In this document: positions 17,659 through 26,436 of the stretch, piece after piece
How the letters are laid out: every line of letters starts with the position of its first letter
How positions within the stretch are numbered: the first letter of the stretch is position 1
DNA from: Streptomyces sp. Tue6028
GTDB lineage: Bacteria > Actinomycetota > Actinomycetes > Streptomycetales > Streptomycetaceae
Assembly: GCF_002300165.1 (NCBI RefSeq)
Contig: NZ_MLCE01000019.1
Span: 62,001 to 126,000, forward strand
Length of the DNA: 64,000 nucleotides
Direction of reading: 5' to 3'
The notes under the pieces: generated by a model
Database searches by the model: none
What the model saw: the letters and a program-made list of their open reading frames with translations, nothing else
Told to the model about the DNA's origin: nothing
Program-made: the position numbers and the translations under genes

Positions 17659-19884
17659 ATGCTTGGATCAACCCACGGCACCCTCACCACCGACTCCCGC
17701 CGGGCCCGGGTCATCGCCTGCGGCGAGCAACCCTCGCCGGTCGTGCACGGCCGGCCGGCCGAGGTCGACGACCTGGACGTCAGCGGGCGTCCGCTGTACG
17801 CCGACGTCCCCGATCTGGACCGCTTCTTCCGTCCCGAGTCCGTGGCCGTGGTCGGCGCCTCGGACGCCGAGGGTCGGCCCAACACCGGCATCACCAGGCA
17901 GCTCATCGCCTGGGCGGAGCGGGTCGGTGCCCGGCTGCACCCCGTGCACCCGACCCGCCGGTCCGTCTTCGGCATCCCCTGCTTCCCCTCCGTCGCCGAC
18001 CTGCCCGAGCAGGTCGATCTCGCCGTTCTGCTCGTCGGCGACCCCCTTCCCGTGATCGAGGAACTGGCCCAGGCCAAGGTGAGGTTCGCCGTCGCCTTCG
18101 CCTCCGGATTCGCCGAGACCGGGGCCGACGGCGCCGAGGCGCAGGACCGTCTCGCAGCCGCCGTCCGGCGCTCCGGGCTCCGCCTGCTCGGACCCAACAC
18201 GAACCTCAACGCCTTCGAGCACTTCCGCGACGACCTGGCGGGTCCGGCGATCGCGCTCATCACCCAGTCGGGGCACCAGGGACGCCCGGTGTTCGCCATG
18301 CAGGAGCTGGGCGTCCGGCTCTCCCACTGGGCGCCCACCGGCAACGAGGCCGACCTGGAGACCGCCGACTTCATCTCCTACTTCTCCGAACAGCCCGGCA
18401 TCGGGGCCATCGCCTGCTACGTCGAGGGCCTGAAGGACGGCCGTTCCTTCCTGCTCGCCGCGGACCGCGCGGCCCGACGCGGGGTGCCCGTCGTCGCGGT
18501 CAAGGTCGGCCGCACCGAGACCGGCGCCCGCACGGCCGCCTCGCACACCGGCAAGCTGACCGGGGCCGACGCCGTGGTGGACGCGGCCATGCGGCAGTAC
18601 GGAGTGATCCGCGTCGACGGGCTCGACGAGCTCCAGGACACCGCCGCCCTGCTGGCGCGGGCACGCACCCCGCACGCCGACGGCGTCGTCGTCTATTCGA
18701 TCTCGGGCGGCACGGGCGCGCACTTCGCGGACCTGGCGAGCGAGGCCGGGCTCTCGCTGCCCACACTCTCCGAGGAGAAGCAGGCCGAGCTGCACCAGTG
18801 GATACCCGACTACCTGAACGTGGCCAACCCCGTCGACAACGGCGGGCATCCCGTGGGCGACTGGCGCGGCCGGAAGATCATCGACGCGATCCTCGCCGAT
18901 CCTTCCGTGGGAGTGCTCATCTGCCCCATCACCGGCCCCTTCCCGCCGATGAGCGACCGGCTCGCCCGGGATCTGGTGGACGCGGCGGAGCAGACGGACA
19001 AGCTGGTGTGCGTGGTGTGGGGGTCGCCGGTCGGAACGGAGGCCGCCTACCGCCAGACGCTGCTCGGGTCCTCGCGGGTCGCCACCTTCCGCACCTTCGC
19101 CAACTGCATCACCGCCGTCCGCGCCCACCTGGACCACCACCGGTTCGTCTCGGCCTACCGCTCCCCCTTCGACGAGGCGCCGCGCACACCCTCGCCCTCC
19201 TTCCGCAAGGCACAGGCACTGATGCGCCCCGGCCAGCAGCTGAGCGAGCACGCGGCCAAGCAACTGCTGCGCGCCTACGGGATCAGGGTGCCGCGCGAGC
19301 AACTGGTGACCAGCGCGGCGGCGGCCGTACGGGCGGCGAGCCTGGTCGGCTACCCGGTCGTCATGAAGGCCTCCGGCGCGCAGATCGCCCACAAGACCGA
19401 ACTCGGCCTGGTCAAGGTGGGCCTGACCTCCGCCAGCCAGGTCCGCGACGCCTATCGCGAGCTGACCGACATCGCGCGCTACGAGGGGATCTCGCTCGAC
19501 GGTGTGCTCGTGTGCCAGATGGTCGAGCGGGGTGTCGAGATGGTCGTCGGCGTCACCCACGACCCGCTCTTCGGACCGACCGTGACCGTGGGACTCGGCG
19601 GTGTCCTCGTCGAGGTGCTGCGGGACACGGCCGTGCGCGTGCCGCCCTTCGGTGAGGACCAGGCCCGGGCGATGCTGTCCGAGCTGCGGGGGCGGGCCCT
19701 GCTCGACGGGGTGCGCGGTGGGCCGCCGGTGGACGTCGACGCGCTCGTCGAGGTCGCCCTGCGGGTGCAGCGGATGGCCCTCGAACTCGGCGACGACATC
19801 GCGGAGCTGGACATCAATCCGCTGATGGTGCTGCCACGCGGGCAGGGCGCGGTCGCGCTGGACGCCATGGTGGTCTGCCACTGA
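17659..19884 (+). CDS. ADP-forming type acyl-CoA ligase (CoA-binding plus ATP-grasp)
   Basis: 741 residues. N-terminal CoA-binding Rossmann domain (FFRPESVAVVGASDAEGRPNTGITRQLI), succinyl-CoA-ligase-like domain with the candidate phosphohistidine in TAASHTGKLTGADAVVDAAMRQYGV, and C-terminal ATP-grasp domain (LLRAYGIRVPREQLV, GYPVVMKASGAQIAHKTELGLVKVGL, IAELDINPLMV). Fused architecture as in acetate-CoA ligase (ADP-forming) and Pat-type proteins, but without an added GNAT domain. Activates an unidentified acid with CoA. Followed 49 bp later by an enoyl-CoA hydratase in the same unit, behind tandem operators 4 and 5. Confidence 0.9.
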   Translation: MLGSTHGTLTTDSRRARVIACGEQPSPVVHGRPAEVDDLDVSGRPLYADVPDLDRFFRPESVAVVGASDAEGRPNTGITRQLIAWAERVGARLHPVHPTRRSVFGIPCFPSVADLPEQVDLAVLLVGDPLPVIEELAQAKVRFAVAFASGFAETGADGAEAQDRLAAAVRRSGLRLLGPNTNLNAFEHFRDDLAGPAIALITQSGHQGRPVFAMQELGVRLSHWAPTGNEADLETADFISYFSEQPGIGAIACYVEGLKDGRSFLLAADRAARRGVPVVAVKVGRTETGARTAASHTGKLTGADAVVDAAMRQYGVIRVDGLDELQDTAALLARARTPHADGVVVYSISGGTGAHFADLASEAGLSLPTLSEEKQAELHQWIPDYLNVANPVDNGGHPVGDWRGRKIIDAILADPSVGVLICPITGPFPPMSDRLARDLVDAAEQTDKLVCVVWGSPVGTEAAYRQTLLGSSRVATFRTFANCITAVRAHLDHHRFVSAYRSPFDEAPRTPSPSFRKAQALMRPGQQLSEHAAKQLLRAYGIRVPREQLVTSAAAAVRAASLVGYPVVMKASGAQIAHKTELGLVKVGLTSASQVRDAYRELTDIARYEGISLDGVLVCQMVERGVEMVVGVTHDPLFGPTVTVGLGGVLVEVLRDTAVRVPPFGEDQARAMLSELRGRALLDGVRGGPPVDVDALVEVALRVQRMALELGDDIAELDINPLMVLPRGQGAVALDAMVVCH

Positions 19885-19933
19885 CCGGCCCGCCGCACGG
19901 CCCACCGTCCGCCGCACGCATCGGAGTACCCCC

Positions 19934-20839
19934 ATGTCCGACTCCCCCCGTGAATCCCCGGAATCCCGCCGGTCCGCCGGCCCACGCGAAACACCTGAAC
20001 CTCGCGAGACTCGCGAACCATCGGACAAGTCCCAACAATCTGGAAATCTCCTCGACTCATTGATACTTCAGACCACTGACAACGCCGTCTCGTGGATCAC
20101 CCTCAACCGGCCCGAGGCGATGAACGCCCTCACCTGGGACCAGCGGGAACGGGTGATCGCGCTGCTCGCCGAGGCGTCCGCCGACCCCGCCGTGCGGGCC
20201 GTCGTGATCACCGCGCGGGGGCGCGGCTTCTGCGCGGGCGCGGACCTGCGCGGCGGCCCGCCCGCCGGGGAGCGGGTCGCCGGCGACGTCGCCCGGACGA
20301 TCCGGCTCGGCGCGCAGCGCCTGATCGCCGCCGTCCTCGACTGCGAGAAGCCGGTGATCGCGGCCGTCAACGGCACGGCGGCCGGGATCGGCGCGCACCT
20401 CGCCTTCGCGTGCGACCTGGTGCTCGCGGCGGAACCGGCCCGGTTCATCGAGGTGTTCGTGCGCCGTGGTCTCGTCCCCGACGGCGGCGGCGCCCATCTG
20501 CTGCCGCGGCTCGTCGGTCCGCAGCGCGCGAAGGAGCTGATGTTCTTCGGCGACGCGCTGACGGCCGCGGACGCGGAGCGGATCGGGCTCGTCAACAGGG
20601 TCGTGCCGCCGGACGACCTGGAGAAGACCGCCCGCGAGTGGGCGGAGCGGCTCGCCGCCGGCCCGACCCGTGCGCTGGCCCTCACCAAGCAGCTGGTCAA
20701 CGCCTCTCTCGACACCGACCGTGCGACGGCCTTCGCCGCGGAGGCGGCCGCGCAGGAGATCAACATGACGACGGCGGACGCCGTCGAGGGCGTCACGAGC
20801 TTCGTGGAACGACGCGACCCCCGCTTCGAGGGCCGCTGA
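19934..20839 (+). CDS. Enoyl-CoA hydratase/isomerase family protein
   Basis: 301 residues: a 45-residue Arg/Glu/Ser-rich N-terminal extension, then a crotonase domain (NAVSWITLNRPEAMNALTWDQRERVIALL, ARGRGFCAGADLRGG with the oxyanion-hole Gly, KPVIAAVNGTAAGIGAHLAFACDLVLAA, VRRGLVPDGGGAHLLPRLVG). The extension has atypical base composition and homology starts after it. A later start at about 20045 is conceivable, but no better start codon with a ribosome site is evident. Probably co-transcribed with the ligase. Confidence 0.9.
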   Translation: MSDSPRESPESRRSAGPRETPEPRETREPSDKSQQSGNLLDSLILQTTDNAVSWITLNRPEAMNALTWDQRERVIALLAEASADPAVRAVVITARGRGFCAGADLRGGPPAGERVAGDVARTIRLGAQRLIAAVLDCEKPVIAAVNGTAAGIGAHLAFACDLVLAAEPARFIEVFVRRGLVPDGGGAHLLPRLVGPQRAKELMFFGDALTAADAERIGLVNRVVPPDDLEKTAREWAERLAAGPTRALALTKQLVNASLDTDRATAFAAEAAAQEINMTTADAVEGVTSFVERRDPRFEGR

Positions 20840-20904
20840 CCCGTCGGCATCCGCCGTCGGCCCGGCGGCGGACAGTCCCCTCCGGCGGACCGGCGGACAG
20901 CCCC

Positions 20905-21873
20905 CTAGCCGCGGGTCAGGATGCGCAGGTCTCCGCTGTCCGGGTCGCCGAAGAGCACGAACAGTTCGGGGCCGCTCTCGCTGCCCCCGATGGTCCAGTA
21001 GGTGTCGTGGCCGCAGTCCTTCACGCGGACGACGACGCCGTCCCGCACCTCGGGCCCGTTCCCGCCCGCGTAGGGGTCGTAACGACCCTCGGTGTCCAGG
21101 AACCAGCTCCCTGCCCCGGCGCAGCGGGTGAAGTCCCGCTTCGCGACGTCGTCGAACTCGGGCTCGGCGGGCAGCTTGGTGAGGTCGGCCCGGCCGCCGG
21201 GCCGCAACCGCAGCACCGCACCGCCGTCGCCGTGCCAGACCCCGACGAGCTGTGCGGTGGTCAGCGTCGGGGGCTCGTACTCCTCGATGAGTCCCGTGGA
21301 CAGCCCCACCGCGCCGGCCGTCGCGACCAGGGCGCACGCCGCGAGGGCGGCGAGCGCGGAGCGGGACCAGATGCGACGGACGCGTGACGGGCGTCCGGCG
21401 GCGCGCGCCCGCCGCCGGACATGGCCGACGCCCAGCGCGGGCAGGATCCCGGAGGCGGCCAGGAGCAGGGCGGGTACGCCGGTGGGCGAGAGAACGCCGA
21501 GGGTGACGGCGACGGTGGCCCACACGGCACCCAGGAGGATCACGGACGCCAGGTGCCGGACGGTCTCGGGACCGGGGACGCGCCGGGCCGTCAGCCGGGC
21601 CAGCGTGGCGGCCGGCATCGTGAGCACGGCCGCGTGCAGCATGCCGAGCGCGGCGAGCAGCAGCGGGCCGAGGACGAGCATGCACAGCAGGCCCGCGGCG
21701 GCGAGTGCGCCGCCGGTCCCGGCCCCGTGGTTGTCGTCGTCGAACGTCCCGACCCACCAGACCGCGGCGGCCACCGCGAGCTGCACGGCACAGACCGCGG
21801 CGGCGGCGTTCAGTTCGGCGTTCTCCCATGTCAGCCGCGGACGCCTGGGCCGACCCGTGTCTCCCCACCCCAT
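20905..21873 (-). CDS. Integral membrane protein of unknown function
   Basis: 322 residues from the ATG at MGWGDTGRP; the frame is open 22 codons upstream. Five or so hydrophobic segments (about 20-42, 55-90, 112-133, 136-155, 172-195) are followed by a soluble extracytoplasmic C-terminal domain (YEPPTLTTAQLVGVWHGDGGAVLRLRPGGRADLTKLP, then DTYWTIGGSESGPELFVLFGDPDSGDLRIL) that looks lipocalin-like. No family recognised with confidence. It converges on the hydratase gene. Confidence 0.72.
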   Translation of the reverse strand: MGWGDTGRPRRPRLTWENAELNAAAAVCAVQLAVAAAVWWVGTFDDDNHGAGTGGALAAAGLLCMLVLGPLLLAALGMLHAAVLTMPAATLARLTARRVPGPETVRHLASVILLGAVWATVAVTLGVLSPTGVPALLLAASGILPALGVGHVRRRARAAGRPSRVRRIWSRSALAALAACALVATAGAVGLSTGLIEEYEPPTLTTAQLVGVWHGDGGAVLRLRPGGRADLTKLPAEPEFDDVAKRDFTRCAGAGSWFLDTEGRYDPYAGGNGPEVRDGVVVRVKDCGHDTYWTIGGSESGPELFVLFGDPDSGDLRILTRG

Positions 21874-22041
21874 GGGCGAAAGATACGCGGCCGGTGCGCG
21901 ACGGCACACGAGGGGTTCGGCGACCGCCCCGGCCCGCACACCCCGCCCACGGACCCGCCCACCGCGCTACCGCTCCCCCGGCCTCTTTCCGCCCCCTGCC
22001 CCTCCCGCCCCGTCCCCCTTTCCGTCACCCCACCCCTTCCA

Positions 22042-22060
22042 ATCTGACGCACCGTCAGCT
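22042..22060. promoter_or_regulatory. Regulon palindrome, site 6
   Basis: ATCTGACGCACCGTCAGCT, perfect core, ending 15 bp before the ATG of the flavin reductase gene. Confidence 0.8.
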
Positions 22061-22075
22061 TCAATGGGGAATGTG

Positions 22076-22696
22076 ATGGGACACGCAGGGATGGCCGCAG
22101 CCGCCGTCCGCTACCTCCGGTCGGCCGGGGCCCCCACCGCCGCGGGGCCCGTCGAGGCGCTGCCGCGCCCGGACCTCCGCGCGGTCGGCGACGACGAACG
22201 CGCACCGGTCGACCAGGCCGAGTTCCGCCGGGTGCTCGGGAACTTCGCGAGCGGCGTCACCGTGGTCACCGCCCCGGACACCGGGACCGCGGATCGCGAG
22301 GCACCGGCGGGGCCCGCGGGTTTCGCCTGCCAGTCCTTCGCCTCGCTCTCCCTCGACCCCCCGCTGGTCTGCTTCATGGTCGGCCGTACGTCGACGACCT
22401 GGCCGCGGATCGCCCGCGCGGGAGTCTTCTGCGTGAACGTCCTCGGGGCCCACCAGGGCGAGCTGTGCCGCGGCTTCGCGGTGAGCGGCGCGGACAAGTT
22501 CGCCGGGGTCGCGTACGACGCGGCACCGGTCTCCGGCTCGCCGCGGCTCGCGGGGGCGGCGGCCTGGATCGACTGCACGATCCACGCGGTGCACACGGGC
22601 GGGGACCATCTGATCGTGGTGGGCCGGGTGGACGCCCTCGGCACCGGAGACGCCGACGCGGCACCGCTGCTCTTCCACAAGGGCCGCTTCCTCTAG
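22076..22696 (+). CDS. Flavin reductase domain protein (two-component monooxygenase reductase)
   Basis: 206 residues from an ATG with GGGGA seven bases upstream; in-frame ATG at 22064 and GTG at 22073 are alternatives. FMN-binding split barrel of the HpaC/HsaB class: FRRVLGNFASGVTVVTA, ACQSFASLSLDPPLVCFMVGRTSTTWPRI, FCVNVLGAHQGELCRGFA and the C-terminal DHLIVVGRVDAL. These reductases feed FMNH2/FADH2 to a separate oxygenase. No large oxygenase partner is encoded nearby, so its partner lies elsewhere or is the FMO at 14332 (unlikely on biochemical grounds). Confidence 0.88.
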   Translation: MGHAGMAAAAVRYLRSAGAPTAAGPVEALPRPDLRAVGDDERAPVDQAEFRRVLGNFASGVTVVTAPDTGTADREAPAGPAGFACQSFASLSLDPPLVCFMVGRTSTTWPRIARAGVFCVNVLGAHQGELCRGFAVSGADKFAGVAYDAAPVSGSPRLAGAAAWIDCTIHAVHTGGDHLIVVGRVDALGTGDADAAPLLFHKGRFL

Positions 22697-22698
22697 AC

Positions 22699-22800
22699 CG
22701 CGACCGGCACGAGGAACGCGACCGGCATACGGTCCGCGACCGGCACGTGGACCGCGGCCGGGACGGGAGCCGCGGCCCTCACGTGGACCGCGGCTCTCAG
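22699..22800. repeat. 18-bp tandem repeat, five and a half copies
   Basis: Units CGCGACCGGCACGAGGAA, CGCGACCGGCATACGGTC, CGCGACCGGCACGTGGAC, CGCGGCCGGGACGGGAGC, CGCGGCCCTCACGTGGAC and a partial copy. The array fills the gap between the flavin reductase stop and the convergent MFS stop. Confidence 0.75.
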
Positions 22801-22813
22801 GCACCCTCGACCG

Positions 22814-24139
22814 TCACGCGAGCGCGGCTGCGGGTGCGCCCGTCACCGGATGCCTGCGCCGGATCACCAGCGCCATCAGCGCCGCCGCCGCGCACAGCGC
22901 GCCCGAGGCGTACCAGACGACGTCGTACGAGCCGAAGGTGTCCCGCGCGACACCGCCGAGGAAGGCGACGAGGGCGGCGCCGACCTGATGGGAGGCGAGG
23001 ACCCAGCCGAAGACGATGGCACTGTCCTCGCCGTACTGCTCGCGGCACAGGGCCAGCGTGGGCGGGACGGTGGCGACCCAGTCGAGGCCGTAGAAGACGA
23101 TGAAGAAGATCATCGGCGGGTGCACGCTCGGGGCGAGGAGCATCGGCAGGAACAGCAGCGAGATGCCGCGCAGCGCGTAGTACACGGCCAGCAGCCGGCG
23201 GGGCTCGAAGCGGTCGGTGAACCAGCCCGAGGCGATCGTGCCGACGACGTCGAAGACACCGATGACCGCGAGGAGCGAGGCGGCCGCCGTGACGGGCATG
23301 CCGTGGTCGTGGGCCGCGGGCACGAAGTGCGTCTGCACGAGGCCGTTCGTGGAGGCGCCGCAGATCGCGAAGGTTCCGGCGAGCAGCCAGAACGGTCCTG
23401 TGCGGACGGCGGAGAGCAGGACGGTCACCGCGCGCCGGGCGGCTCCGGGCACCGGCTCGGGCTTCGGCACGAACTCCGTGGCGCCGTACGGCTTCTGGCC
23501 CACGTCCGCCGGATGGTCGCGCAGCAGCAGCCACACGAAGGGGACGACCGCGAGGGCGGCGAGGGAGACGGTGACCGCGGCCGGACGCCAGTCGTGCTCC
23601 TCGACGATCCAGGACAGCACCGGCAGGAAGATCAGCTGGCCGGACGCCGAGGCGGCCGTCAGGATGCCCGTCACCAGGCCCTTGCGTTCGGTGAACCAGC
23701 GGTTGGTGACCGTCGCGGCGAAGGCCAGGGCCATCGAGCCGGAGCCCAGGCCCACGAGCAGGCCCCAGCACAGCAGCAGTTGCCAGGCCGCCGTCATCCA
23801 CACGGTGAGACCGGAGCCGAGCGCGATCACCGTCAGCGCGACGGCGACCACGCGCCGGATGCCGAAGCGGTCCATCAGCGCGGCGGCGAACGGCGCCGTC
23901 AGCCCGTACAGCGCGAGGTTGACCGAGACGGCGGCTCCGATCGTGCCGCGCGACCAGTGGAACTCCTGGTGCAGCGGATCGATCAGCAGTCCCGGCAGCG
24001 AGCGGAAAGCCGCCGCGCCGATGATCGTCACGAAGGTGACGGCGGCGACGAACCAGGCGCGGTGGATGCGATGGGCGCCAAAGGGGCGTGCGGGTCGGGA
24101 GTCCTCGACGGGCGCGGCGGCTTCGGTTGTCTGGGTCAC
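22814..24139 (-). CDS. MFS transporter (oxalate/formate antiporter-like group)
   Basis: 441 residues, GTG start. Twelve hydrophobic segments with MFS loop motifs: DRFGIRRVVAVAL after helix 2 and DRFEPRRLLAVYYALRG after helix 8. The pattern 'SLPGLLIDPLHQEFHWSRGTIGAAVSVNLALYGLTAPFAAALMDRFG' is typical of monocarboxylate/OFA-type porters. Divergent from the GlxA-type AraC regulator across 71 bp, so the regulator may control it. Uptake of an organic acid feeding the catabolic genes is possible but unproven. Confidence 0.88.
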   Translation of the reverse strand: MTQTTEAAAPVEDSRPARPFGAHRIHRAWFVAAVTFVTIIGAAAFRSLPGLLIDPLHQEFHWSRGTIGAAVSVNLALYGLTAPFAAALMDRFGIRRVVAVALTVIALGSGLTVWMTAAWQLLLCWGLLVGLGSGSMALAFAATVTNRWFTERKGLVTGILTAASASGQLIFLPVLSWIVEEHDWRPAAVTVSLAALAVVPFVWLLLRDHPADVGQKPYGATEFVPKPEPVPGAARRAVTVLLSAVRTGPFWLLAGTFAICGASTNGLVQTHFVPAAHDHGMPVTAAASLLAVIGVFDVVGTIASGWFTDRFEPRRLLAVYYALRGISLLFLPMLLAPSVHPPMIFFIVFYGLDWVATVPPTLALCREQYGEDSAIVFGWVLASHQVGAALVAFLGGVARDTFGSYDVVWYASGALCAAAALMALVIRRRHPVTGAPAAALA

Positions 24140-24210
24140 GACATAGAGCTTCGGGGACGGGCTCCGCGCGAACCACTGGCCCGAGGGACAGCATTCGTTA
24201 GGATCGGGCC

Positions 24211-25269
24211 ATGACCGAACAGCAGGCACCGCACCGGCGGCACCGCGTCGCCATCCTCGCGCTCGACGGCCTGATGCCCTTCGAGCTGGGCATCCCACAG
24301 CGGATCTTCGGCAAGGCACGGGACGCCGAGGGCCGACCCCTGTATGAGGTCGTCACCTGCTCGGTCCGGGCGCCCGGCCCGGTCGAGACGGACGCCGACT
24401 TCGCCGTCCTCGTCGCGAACGGACCGGAGGCGCTCGACACCGCCGACACCGTGGTGGTCCCCACGTCGTACGAGCTCGGCCCGGTCTACGAGGACGGCGT
24501 CCTCACCCCCGAACTGGCCTCGGCCTTCGCCCGCATCCGCCCCGGCACCCGGCTCGTCTCCATCTGCATCGGCGGCTACGTCCTCGCCGCCGCCGGCCGG
24601 CTCGACGGGCGCCCCGCCACCACGCACTGGATGCACGCGGACCACTTCCAGCAGCTCTTCCCGAAGATCCAGGTCGACCCGGACGTCCTGTTCGTCGACG
24701 ACGGCGACGTCCTCACCTCCGCCGGGGTCGCGGCCGGGATCGACCTCTGCCTCCATCTCGTACGCCGGGACCACGGTGCCGCCGTCGCCAATGAGGTGGC
24801 CCGCCGCACGGTCGTACCGCCGCACCGCGACGGCGGCCAGGCGCAGTACATCCAGCGCCCGGTCCCGGAGGCGCAGGCGGCCACCACCACCGCGGCCCGC
24901 GCCTGGGCGCTCGGCCGCCTGCACGAGCCGATCCAGCTGCGCGACATGGCCGAGCAGGAAGCCATGTCGGTACGCACCTTCACGCGCCGCTTCCGCGAGG
25001 AGGTCGGCATCAGCCCCGGGCAGTGGCTCACCCAGCAGCGCGTCGAACGGGCCAGGCATCTGCTGGAGTCCAGCGACCTGTCCATCGACCAGGTGGCGCG
25101 GGACGCGGGCTTCGGCACGGCGCAGTCGATGCGCCAGCACCTCCAGGCGGCGCTCGGGGTCACGCCCACCGTGTACCGGCGGACGTTCCGTGCGGGGAGC
25201 ACCGGCCCCGGGCCCGGCGGCGACCCGGGCTCCGGCGACTCCCTCACGCCGTCCGCGCCGGGCCGGTGA
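24211..25269 (+). CDS. GlxA family AraC-type transcriptional regulator
   Basis: 352 residues. Residues about 10-190 form a DJ-1/PfpI-like domain (VAILALDGLMPFELGIPQRIFG, TRLVSICIGGYVLAAAGRLDGRPATTHWMHA, with Cys in the nucleophile-elbow-like SICIGG). Residues about 225-325 are an AraC tandem helix-turn-helix (LRDMAEQEAMSVRTFTRRFREEVGISPGQWLTQQRVERARHLLE and DQVARDAGFGTAQSMRQHLQAALGVTPTVYRRTF). Its Gly/Pro-rich tail is disordered. Probably regulates the divergent MFS gene or itself. Confidence 0.92.
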   Translation: MTEQQAPHRRHRVAILALDGLMPFELGIPQRIFGKARDAEGRPLYEVVTCSVRAPGPVETDADFAVLVANGPEALDTADTVVVPTSYELGPVYEDGVLTPELASAFARIRPGTRLVSICIGGYVLAAAGRLDGRPATTHWMHADHFQQLFPKIQVDPDVLFVDDGDVLTSAGVAAGIDLCLHLVRRDHGAAVANEVARRTVVPPHRDGGQAQYIQRPVPEAQAATTTAARAWALGRLHEPIQLRDMAEQEAMSVRTFTRRFREEVGISPGQWLTQQRVERARHLLESSDLSIDQVARDAGFGTAQSMRQHLQAALGVTPTVYRRTFRAGSTGPGPGGDPGSGDSLTPSAPGR

Positions 25270-25309
25270 TCGGGGCGGCGTCCGCCGCCCGGTCGTGGCG
25301 CCCGGGGCG

Positions 25310-26359
25310 CTAGAAGGTCAGTACCGCCCTCGCCACCCTCCCCTGGTGCGCGTCCTCCGCGGCCTTGTCGAAGTCCTCCACCGGGTACGTCGCCGTGACC
25401 AACTCGTCCAGCAGCAGGCGGCCCTCGCGGTACAGCTCCGCGTAGAGCGCGATGTCACGCTGCGGGCGGGAGGAACCGTAGCGGCAGCCCAGGATCGACT
25501 TGTCCAGGAACAGGGAGGAGACGAGGAAGGACGCCTCGGCCGTCGCCGGCGGCACCCCGAGCAGCACCGCCTGCCCGTGGCGGTCGAGCAGGTCGACGGC
25601 CTCGCGGACGAGTTCGACCCTGCCGACGCACTCGAAGACGTGGTCGGCGCCGGTCGGCAGGATGTCCTTCACCCGCTCCGTCGAGGTCAGGAAGTGCGTC
25701 GCGCCGAACCGGCGGGCGGCGGACTCCTTCGCCGGGTTGGCGTCGACCGCGACGACCTTCAGGGCGCCCGCGATCCGCGCCCCCTGCAGCACGTTGAGAC
25801 CGATGCCGCCGGTGCCGATCACGACGACACTGTCGCCCCGGTCCACCCGGGCACGGTTGAGGACCGCGCCGACACCGGTCAGGACCCCGCAACCGATGAG
25901 CGCGGCGGACGTCAGCGGGATGTCCTCGGGGATCCGGACCGCCTGCACCGCCTTCACGACCGTGCGTTCCGCGAAGGCCGAGTTGGCGGCGAACTGGTAC
26001 AGCGGCCGCCCGGCCCGCGTGAACGGCTGCTGCGGCATCCCGATCGCCTTGCGGCACATCGTCGGCCGTCCCCGGTCGCACTCCGCGCAGGCACCGCAGT
26101 TGGCCAGCGTGGACAGTGACACATGGTCGCCCGGCCGGACGTGGGTGACACCGTCGCCGACCTTCTCCACCACGCCCGCGCCCTCGTGTCCGAGCACCAC
26201 GGGCACGGGGAACGGGATGGTCCCGTCCACCACGGAGAGGTCGCTGTGGCAGAGTCCGGCCGCGGAGAGGGCGACCCGCACCTCGCCGGGACCCGGCTCC
26301 CGTACCTCCAGGTCGTCCACAACCTGGGTCTGCTTCCCGTCGAAGATCACGCCTCGCAT
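25310..26359 (-). CDS. Zinc-dependent MDR alcohol dehydrogenase
   Basis: 349 residues. MDR fold: catalytic zinc ligands Cys in AGLCHSDL and His-Glu in LGHEGAGVVEKVGDGV, structural-zinc cysteines in CGACAECDRGRPTMC, and NAD-binding VVVIGTGGIGLNVLQGARIAGA. Similar to the actinobacterial class III-like/NDMA-dependent group. Last gene of a leftward unit SDR - acyl-CoA dehydrogenase - this gene (gaps 31 and 77 bp), under regulon site 7. Confidence 0.92.
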   Translation of the reverse strand: MRGVIFDGKQTQVVDDLEVREPGPGEVRVALSAAGLCHSDLSVVDGTIPFPVPVVLGHEGAGVVEKVGDGVTHVRPGDHVSLSTLANCGACAECDRGRPTMCRKAIGMPQQPFTRAGRPLYQFAANSAFAERTVVKAVQAVRIPEDIPLTSAALIGCGVLTGVGAVLNRARVDRGDSVVVIGTGGIGLNVLQGARIAGALKVVAVDANPAKESAARRFGATHFLTSTERVKDILPTGADHVFECVGRVELVREAVDLLDRHGQAVLLGVPPATAEASFLVSSLFLDKSILGCRYGSSRPQRDIALYAELYREGRLLLDELVTATYPVEDFDKAAEDAHQGRVARAVLTF

Positions 26360-26436
26360 CGCGCCGTGCTCCCCTCTGTCCCGGGCCGCCACCGGGTTCC
26401 GGTCCCGGGGCCGTCCCGTGGGTTCGTGTCCCGGGG

